Source: M55B175 sp964635265 (lineage in GTDB: Bacteria > Desulfobacterota > Desulfobacteria > Desulfobacterales > Desulfosalsimonadaceae). From it: DNA of 6,712 nt. Shown piece by piece: positions 1-3,857 of this stretch; position 1 is the stretch's first letter; each line of letters starts with the position of its first letter. Location: contig CAZWNV010000161.1 in the NCBI GenBank assembly GCA_964635265.1, positions 1-6,712 on the forward strand, written 5' to 3'. The notes below the pieces were generated by a model, which saw nothing but the letters and a program-made list of their open reading frames with translations, was not told the DNA's origin and searched no databases. Both the position numbers and the translations under genes were made by a program.

Positions 1-120
1 ATAGGTGCTCTTTTCGATGTTGAACGGCAGTGCAAGGAGTTCAGGTGCGGTTTGCAGAAGCTGGCTAATAAGCAAGGCGATGATGATGAATGGGAACCGG
101 CAATAATCAAGCATGATTGA
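1..120 (+). CDS. C-terminal end of an unidentified protein (5' end outside window)
   Basis: Frame 1 is open from the first base to a TGA at 118-120 and gives 39 residues, starting IGALFDVERQCKEF and ending AIIKHD, with an acidic GDDDE stretch near the end. I do not recognise a family in so short a tail. The reasons to accept it are the uninterrupted frame, the plausible mixed charged/hydrophobic composition, and a stop 29 bp before the next gene's preferred start, which matches the compact packing of the rest of the block. Upstream of a phage O-type gene one often finds a regulator or a small early protein, but nothing here identifies it as such. It could also be a chance open frame. Confidence 0.45.
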   Translation: MGALFDVERQCKEFRCGLQKLANKQGDDDEWEPAIIKHD

Positions 121-149
121 AAATATGCAAGAACTTTGGACTGAAAATA

Positions 150-1184
150 ATGGCCTCACCCCAGCTGGAAAAAGGATACCTCAAAATCGCCAATGAACTG
201 GCTGAGGCTCTGGCAAGAAATCAGTTCACCGGACATGAAAACAGGGTTATCTGGGCAGTGATGAGAAAGACATACGGCTACAACAAGAAACAGGATCAGA
301 TTTCCTACGGCCAGCTTGCCGCAGCGACAGGGCTGTCGCGCAAGAGGGTTTTCGAGGCGGTTGCCTCGCTTAAAAGGAAAGGCGTGCTCAGGACCTATAA
401 GACCGGAAACAGGTCTCCGCTTACCTATGCGATCAACAAGGACTATGAGTCGTGGCTTACTGTCCCGGAAAACAGGGTCAGCATAACTGTCCCGGAAAAC
501 CGGGACAGCATATCCGAAAACCATTCCCATGCAGGAGATGAAGCTCGGCTGTCCCGGAAAACCGCTACAGATTCACCTGTCCCGGAAAATAGGGACAACC
601 TGTCCCGGAAAAGCGGTACAGATCTGTCCCGGTTTTCCGGGACCACAAAAGACAGTAAAGACAATATAAATACAGAAGAGGAGAACCCCGAAAAAATTTC
701 TCGGGAAATTTCTTCGGGACCCTCCCCTGAAACAAGGGATGATTATCTCTGCAAGTTCGAAAACAGCAATGTTCGGGAGCTGGTGGAGAGGGTCATTGAC
801 AAGCTCTCTCTGACCAGGAAGTCAGGCAAAATCTCGGAGTCGATAGTCCTTCGCACCCTGAAGTCCCTGGTCTCTTTCGAGGACTGGAAAGTCGGGACCG
901 GCTGCATGCTGTACCTGGACAACGAGTATTACCTGGACAGCAAGGGCGAGAGCTATTTCCTGGGCATTGTCAGAAACGTTTCGGCAAAGGATTATGACAG
1001 GGTGATCGGAGGCCGCCACGGCAAGGGGCCTCACGACAACGGCAGTAAAGAGTTTCATTGGAAAAACGCCAAAAACGTCCTGAAATATGACGGGGAGCAG
1101 CGATTCCTGGAGTATTGCAGGGCGCACGGCCTAAACCCCAGTGAGGTCCCGGAATGGAATACACGGAATTTACCCAATCAGTGA
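150..1184 (+). CDS. Lambda O-type phage replication initiator, origin embedded in the gene
   Basis: Replication initiator that should bind iterons inside its own gene and recruit a helicase loader. The N-terminus (MASPQLEKGYLKIANEL, then ALARNQFTG, RVIWAVMRKTYGYNKKQDQIS and a TGLSRKRVFEAVASLKRKGVL helix-turn-helix) is the typical Phage_rep_O winged-helix domain, about residues 1-95. Residues about 104-165 are low-complexity repeats (VPENRD, LSRKSGT) that result from the DNA iterons at 461-644. The C-terminal part, about 190-344, has no motif I recognise and by analogy would contact the loader. I chose ATG 150 over the in-frame TTG at 117 because MASPQLE.GY is where family members normally begin, although the Shine-Dalgarno sequence is weak (GGA at 138-140). 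The 3' end overlaps the next gene by 31 nt. The family assignment is firm; origin function is inferred from the repeats. Confidence 0.9.
   Translation: MASPQLEKGYLKIANELAEALARNQFTGHENRVIWAVMRKTYGYNKKQDQISYGQLAAATGLSRKRVFEAVASLKRKGVLRTYKTGNRSPLTYAINKDYESWLTVPENRVSITVPENRDSISENHSHAGDEARLSRKTATDSPVPENRDNLSRKSGTDLSRFSGTTKDSKDNINTEEENPEKISREISSGPSPETRDDYLCKFENSNVRELVERVIDKLSLTRKSGKISESIVLRTLKSLVSFEDWKVGTGCMLYLDNEYYLDSKGESYFLGIVRNVSAKDYDRVIGGRHGKGPHDNGSKEFHWKNAKNVLKYDGEQRFLEYCRAHGLNPSEVPEWNTRNLPNQ
461..644 (+). repeat. Six 20-bp palindromic iterons, probable replication origin binding sites
   Basis: Six copies of TGTCCCGG-N4-CCGGGACA start at 461, 488, 550, 578, 601 and 625. The left half-site TGTCCCGG is invariant. 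The spacer is AAAA in five copies and TTTT in the last. The copy at 488-507 is a perfect palindrome, the copy at 625-644 has one mismatch, and the others have two mismatches in the right half. Start-to-start distances are 27, 62, 28, 23 and 24 bp. The 62-bp gap contains only a poor match around 509-528 (AAAACC shared). The repeats are read in two different codon frames (VPEN and LSRK), so conservation acts on the DNA. Iterons inside an O-type initiator gene are the known arrangement of lambda-family origins. Confidence 0.88.
645..718 (+). other. A-rich putative DNA-unwinding segment of the origin
   Basis: Directly after the last iteron the plus strand becomes strongly A-rich and purine-biased (ACAAAAGACAGTAAAGACAA and onward to about 680). 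It continues with CCCCGAAAAAATTTCTCGGG at 686-705 and GAAATTTC at 705-712. CCCGA at 687-691 pairs with TCGGG at 701-705, and CCCGAA at 687-692 pairs alternatively with TTCGGG at 713-718. In lambda the iterons in gene O are likewise followed by an A-rich, strand-asymmetric stretch where melting begins. The position and composition are seen directly; the unwinding role is inferred. The segment is also coding for the initiator. Confidence 0.6.
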
Positions 1185-1648
1185 CCGAGCTTTTTGAATT
1201 TTTCCGCTACAGGCCGCCCTCTGAAACCCAGATGGAGATCTGGTTCCGCAAGACCAAGCACTTGCCTGGCGAGTCGCTTCGCTGGTCCCTGAATCTGATC
1301 GAGACCTTTGACACCATGCCCAGAAACATACCCAAGGCATTTATAAGGGCATGGGAGGCCTGGCTGCAGGAGCATCCGGACAAAAAGGCCCCCAAGTCGG
1401 TAAACAATCCTGACATAGATTGCCCGGACTGCATAGACGGGATCATCTATGTTGAGCGCTACGCTGAGACAGGGCCGCAGACTGCGGCCTTCAGGTGCTC
1501 CAAATGCCGCCGCAGCTCATCGAACGGCATACCCATGGCTTCGCTCAAGGAGCTCCAGTCCCATGGCTGGCAGAGGCAGAAGCTTGGCGGGGTGCAGTCT
1601 CTGAAGATCGGCGATTGCAGAAAGGGCAGCCATTTTTTTGCCGGCTGA
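1154..1648 (+). CDS. Probable phage replicative-helicase loader with C-terminal zinc ribbon
   Basis: A 164-residue protein in the position lambda P occupies after O, overlapping the initiator gene by 31 nt and so likely translationally coupled. GAGGT at 1143-1147 lies 6 nt before the ATG and fixes the start. Residues 1-75 look all-helical, with aromatic and charged spacing (LFEFFRYRPPSETQMEIWF, then SLRWSLNLIETFDTMPRNIPKAFIRAWEAW), resembling the N-terminal domains of small phage helicase loaders of the G39P type. Residues 90-118 hold a Cys4 site, CPDCIDG (C90, C93) and CSKC (C115, C118), spaced like a zinc ribbon. The last 40 residues are basic. The loader role rests on position and fold impression, not on a catalytic motif; it could instead be a replication accessory DNA-binding protein. 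It is not a lambda P homolog by eye. Confidence 0.55.
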   Translation: MEYTEFTQSVTELFEFFRYRPPSETQMEIWFRKTKHLPGESLRWSLNLIETFDTMPRNIPKAFIRAWEAWLQEHPDKKAPKSVNNPDIDCPDCIDGIIYVERYAETGPQTAAFRCSKCRRSSSNGIPMASLKELQSHGWQRQKLGGVQSLKIGDCRKGSHFFAG

Positions 1649-1743
1649 GTTTGGGGCTGAAAAAAATGCATGTTAGGCAAATATGTTTACCAATCAAGAA
1701 ATAGACTGAAGCATAAGCAATCTAGACACCCAGGGGAAAGATT

Positions 1744-2157
1744 ATGGGCATAAGCGAGACTGAAGCCAGGAGGATCCTCGGGGACAAATACCCGAAAGTA
1801 ATCTCCAGACCGGAGCATGTTTCGCCTGTTCCGCCGGCCTCTTGCTCAGACAGGTGCATGAACAAAACCGAAACTAAGTATTCCTGCCAGCTGGAGAATC
1901 TTAGACACTGCGGCCATGTCCTGGCCTGGAAATTTGAGGCCCTGACCTTCCGCCTGGCCTATCGTTGCCACTACACACCGGATTTCCTGGTCGTTACCCC
2001 TGTGGAGATTCAGATACACGAGGTCAAGGGCGGTTACGTGCGCGAGGACGGCTTAGTGAAATGGAAAATGGCTGCAGAGTTGCATCCGGAGTTCCGATTT
2101 TATCTCTGCAGATACATGGAGGGTGTTTGGAGGATCGATGAGTACCATGGAAATTGA
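1744..2157 (+). CDS. DUF1064-family PD-(D/E)XK nuclease (possible Holliday junction resolvase)
   Basis: Predicted metal-dependent DNA endonuclease of 137 residues. The family core is clear: NKTETKY with the first acidic residue E43, AWKFEALTFRLA leading into HYTPDFLV with D80, IHEVKGG with E93 and K95 as the E-x-K pair, and the closing helix VKWKMAAELHPEFRFYLC. Residues 1-38 are an N-terminal extension with two cysteines (C34, C38). The start is supported by GGGGA at 1733-1737, 6 nt upstream of the ATG. Known DUF1064 proteins occur in phage replication/recombination regions, often where a RusA or RuvC-like resolvase would be expected, so resolution of branched replication intermediates is a fair inference. 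An alternative is a structure-specific or nicking nuclease. A 95-bp gap without a convincing promoter separates it from the loader gene; its 3' end overlaps the next gene. Confidence 0.82.
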   Translation: MGISETEARRILGDKYPKVISRPEHVSPVPPASCSDRCMNKTETKYSCQLENLRHCGHVLAWKFEALTFRLAYRCHYTPDFLVVTPVEIQIHEVKGGYVREDGLVKWKMAAELHPEFRFYLCRYMEGVWRIDEYHGN

Positions 2158-2536
2158 AAAGGTATCAAACTCGAAGATAAGAGTCAGGTGTGAGAATTGC
2201 GGACGGCTGTTCTATGCTTCCCGGAGGTATATCTACCAGTGCGGCAGGGATGAGAGGCCGGCCTACTGTTTAGCCTGCAGGGAAAAGATCAGCAATGAGC
2301 TGTTGGAGTTTCACTGCGTTGACTGCGGTCGGAAGTTCTGTCTCTCCAGAAAGAATTTCAGGCATAAAAGACCTGAGTGGTCCCGCGCCCCTGTTTGCCC
2401 AAAATGCTCGGAAAGGAACAGATGCAAGGAGTACGGAGGCCCGGCGAATGTCCTTAAACTGCATGATCCTTACCCGCACTTATGGGTGCCCGGTCACAGC
2501 GGTGAGAACATGGCCCTTGTCATCGGGTTTGGCTAA
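2138..2536 (+). CDS. Small protein with two tandem Cys4 zinc-finger repeats
   Basis: A 132-residue protein whose first 92 residues are two copies of one zinc-binding unit. Copy 1 is CENCGRLFYASRR (C18, C21) closing with CLAC (C44, C47). Copy 2 is CVDCGRKFCLSRK (C60, C63) closing with CPKC (C87, C90). The shared pattern is CxxCGRxFxxSR[RK] followed by CxxC 22-23 residues later; extra cysteines sit at 35, 68 and 96. The protein is rich in Arg and Lys, fitting nucleic-acid binding. The tail from about 100 (HDPYPHLWVPGHSGEN) is aromatic and unrecognised. ATG 2138 is preferred because GGAGG at 2129-2133 lies 4 nt before it. GTG 2123 and ATG 2147 are alternatives, the latter 13 nt from the same site. 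It overlaps the nuclease gene by 20 nt. A role as DNA-binding accessory or regulator is only inferred. Confidence 0.72.
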   Translation: MSTMEIEKVSNSKIRVRCENCGRLFYASRRYIYQCGRDERPAYCLACREKISNELLEFHCVDCGRKFCLSRKNFRHKRPEWSRAPVCPKCSERNRCKEYGGPANVLKLHDPYPHLWVPGHSGENMALVIGFG

Positions 2537-2577
2537 ATCGGTAAAAGCGAAACAATATAAGGTTAATGAACAAAAAA

Positions 2578-2584
2578 AGGAGGT
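2578..2584 (+). promoter_or_regulatory. Strong Shine-Dalgarno sequence AGGAGGT
   Basis: AGGAGGT lies 7 nt before the ATG at 2592. It is the best ribosome binding site in the window and fixes the start of the 58-residue gene, although the same frame is open further upstream to 2295. It also marks 2592 as the translational entry point of the cargo operon. Confidence 0.8.
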
Positions 2585-2591
2585 AAGTCTC

Positions 2592-2768
2592 ATGTTACAG
2601 CAGGCAAACATCGACAAGGTAACCGTCCAGGGCAAGGAGGGTGAAAGGGTGGCCAAGGTGCAGATATCGTACATGGTCAACGAGGAGGACAGCTCCCAGG
2701 ATTACACCGAGGAGCTGATGCGCCTGCAGGGCGCTATCGTGAATGTTGGTGTGGAAAAGGAGGTCTAA
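2592..2768 (+). CDS. Conserved-looking 58-residue protein of unknown function, coupled to the SpeD homolog
   Basis: A small acidic protein, starting MLQQANIDKVTVQGKEGERV. I do not recognise it. What can be seen is an amphipathic beta-like first half (alternating VTVQG..GERVAKVQISYMV), an acidic turn (NEEDSSQDYTEE) and a short helix-like end (ELMRLQGAIVNV). There are no cysteines, no membrane segment and no signal peptide. The strong AGGAGGT before its ATG supports real translation. Its last codons (EKEV) contain the AGGAGGT ribosome binding site of the next gene, and its TAA overlaps that gene's ATG by one base (TAATG), so the two should be made in a coupled way. That suggests a partner or regulator of the decarboxylase homolog, but this is inference. 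Confidence 0.7.
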   Translation: MLQQANIDKVTVQGKEGERVAKVQISYMVNEEDSSQDYTEELMRLQGAIVNVGVEKEV

Positions 2769-3199
2769 TGCCTTACAGACAGCGTCTCATAATTGAAGGG
2801 TTCGAGTGTAAGAGAGATCTGTACGACATCGGCCTGTTCCACAACTTCCTGGAAGACCTGACCAAAATTCTTGATATGAGGGTAATTGTGCCTCCTTCCA
2901 TTGTCCGGGTACCAGTGCCAAGCCCCGCTCCAGAGATCGAGACCGGCGATCACGGGTTGTCGGGCTTTCTGATCTGGATCGAGTCCGGGGCGCAGATCCA
3001 TTCCTGGCCCAAGGACAGGCTTCTGACTTTAGACATCTACTCCTGCAAGAGATTTGAGGAAGAGGCCGCTATCGGCTATTTCCTCTATTTCTTTCATCCG
3101 CAGGAGGTCAAAGTAAACAAGCCGCTTCAGTTCAGGTGCATCAAGGACAATGCTGGCATGTTTCAAGCCAGCCAAGAGTACGAAAGCACTTATGACTAG
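2768..3199 (+). CDS. speD: S-adenosylmethionine decarboxylase (SpeD) family protein, pyruvoyl-type proenzyme
   Basis: Family members convert S-adenosylmethionine to the aminopropyl donor for spermidine synthesis, using a pyruvoyl group formed by self-cleavage. The 143 residues carry the diagnostic block HGLSGFLIWIES (61-73), with the Glu72-Ser73 cleavage pair. IHSWP follows with H78, then LTLDIYSCKRF with the catalytic-type Cys93. The N-terminal RLIIEGFEC strand and the MRVIVPPSIVRVP segment match the class of short SpeD homologs with a P-P-x-x-x-R linker before GLSG. A difference is Gly74, where relatives usually have His after the cleaved Ser. The ATG overlaps the previous stop (TAATG), with AGGAGGT at 2758-2764. 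No spermidine synthase gene is in the window. Some SpeD homologs, including phage ones, have been reported to act on arginine or ornithine instead, so family membership is firm but substrate is open. Confidence 0.85.
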   Translation: MPYRQRLIIEGFECKRDLYDIGLFHNFLEDLTKILDMRVIVPPSIVRVPVPSPAPEIETGDHGLSGFLIWIESGAQIHSWPKDRLLTLDIYSCKRFEEEAAIGYFLYFFHPQEVKVNKPLQFRCIKDNAGMFQASQEYESTYD

Positions 3200-3848
3200 A
3201 CTTATTCTGGTTCTTAAAATCATTGCTCTGGGCCTTCTGTCCGTACTGATCTTTCTCTGCCATGCCCGGGCCGGGGGCCCAGTGCGCTACATCATGGAGC
3301 ACAACCCGGAGATCCAGGCCGTGGCCAAGTACAACCAGTCCTGGCTCAAGGACCTGAAAGTCAGCACCAAGACCGATGCCGGTTTCACCAACAACATGGA
3401 CCTGGGAACTGGATCCGGGGACGAGAGCTATTCCATGAGCCCGGCTTCGGCCGAGTGGGAGTATGAGATCAAGGTCATAGCCGAGCTGCCGCTCATATCT
3501 CCGAAGGAGAAGATGGAGTTTCGCCTGAAGGAGCACGCCCTGCGACGTCAGATCCGCAGGGACGCAGCCAAGCTGATCACCGAATACCTTGAGCTGAAAG
3601 GCTGGATCCGCAAAGAGGAGGCCATAGTTCACGACATGGTCCAGGAGCTTAACTGGATAGAGAAGAGGGTCCAGCACGGCCTGGAGTCCCAGAAGGACTT
3701 CATAGGTCAGACGCTGGACCTGAAGGAGAGGATGCAGAAGCTGGAGCAGCAGAAGGTTGAGCTTCGCTATATCCTGGTGGATATCCTTTCCTTTGTAAGC
3801 AGGCCGGACAGGCCTGAGCTGTCCAGGCTGGTAAAGAGTCACAAGTGA
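3192..3848 (+). CDS. Exported coiled-coil protein resembling half of a TolC-type outer-membrane efflux protomer
   Basis: Residues 1-27 form a signal peptide: MTR, a hydrophobic core LILVLKIIALGLLSVLIFL, and CHARA with probable SPase I cleavage before GG. The mature part begins VRYIMEHNPEIQAVAKYNQ, the pattern seen at the start of TolC-type repeats. Next come two beta-like stretches (LKVSTKTDAGFT, EYEIKVIAELPLI). Two long charged helices complete it, about 104-150 and 157-200, with GLESQKDF at the turn where TolC proteins have a similar GL.S..D motif. TolC proteins contain two such repeats in 400-plus residues; this 218-residue protein has only one. ATG 3192 overlaps the speD-like stop by 8 nt and starts exactly at the signal peptide; ATG 3150 would add 14 polar residues. 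The TolC resemblance is read by eye and moderate; a generic periplasmic coiled-coil is the alternative. Confidence 0.6.
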   Translation: MTRLILVLKIIALGLLSVLIFLCHARAGGPVRYIMEHNPEIQAVAKYNQSWLKDLKVSTKTDAGFTNNMDLGTGSGDESYSMSPASAEWEYEIKVIAELPLISPKEKMEFRLKEHALRRQIRRDAAKLITEYLELKGWIRKEEAIVHDMVQELNWIEKRVQHGLESQKDFIGQTLDLKERMQKLEQQKVELRYILVDILSFVSRPDRPELSRLVKSHK

Positions 3849-3857
3849 GGTCGTCAA

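Noticed and set aside
117..149. In-frame TTG at 117 as start of the initiator gene, giving a TTGA overlap with the upstream stop
   Set aside because: The family begins at MASPQLE-type sequence, which is ATG 150; the added 11 residues do not look like family sequence and TTG 117 has no clear ribosome binding site.
461..644. CRISPR-like repeat array
   Set aside because: Repeats are only 20 bp with 3-8 bp between most copies, are palindromic, lie inside a coding gene, and have no spacer-sized unique sequences.
1649..1743. Promoter or terminator in the 95-bp gap before the nuclease gene
   Set aside because: No hairpin with T-run and no properly spaced -35/-10 pair was found; only the ribosome binding site at 1733-1737 is supportable.
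2529..2561. Promoter for the cargo operon (TTGGCT and TATAAG)
   Set aside because: The two boxes are 21 bp apart, too far for a normal sigma70 promoter; the -10 match alone is not enough.
2295..2591. Upstream extension of the 58-residue gene in the same open frame
   Set aside because: It overlaps the zinc-finger gene in another frame, its translation is Ser/Arg-rich shadow sequence, and the strong AGGAGGT points to 2592.
3192..3275. Lipoprotein signal (cysteine after LSVLIFL)
   Set aside because: The residues before the Cys (IFL) do not fit a lipobox, which needs a small residue at -1; ARA followed by GG is a better SPase I site.
3192..3848. PspA/IM30-type protein, suggested by the SpeD-plus-channel context
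   Set aside because: It has a cleavable signal peptide and beta-like strands before the helices, whereas PspA is a cytoplasmic, nearly all-helical protein.
3141..3857. Long open frame on the minus strand opposite the TolC-like gene (238 codons)
   Set aside because: Leu/Val/His-rich composition typical of an antisense shadow; the plus-strand frame has signal peptide, operon overlaps and helices with sensible heptads.
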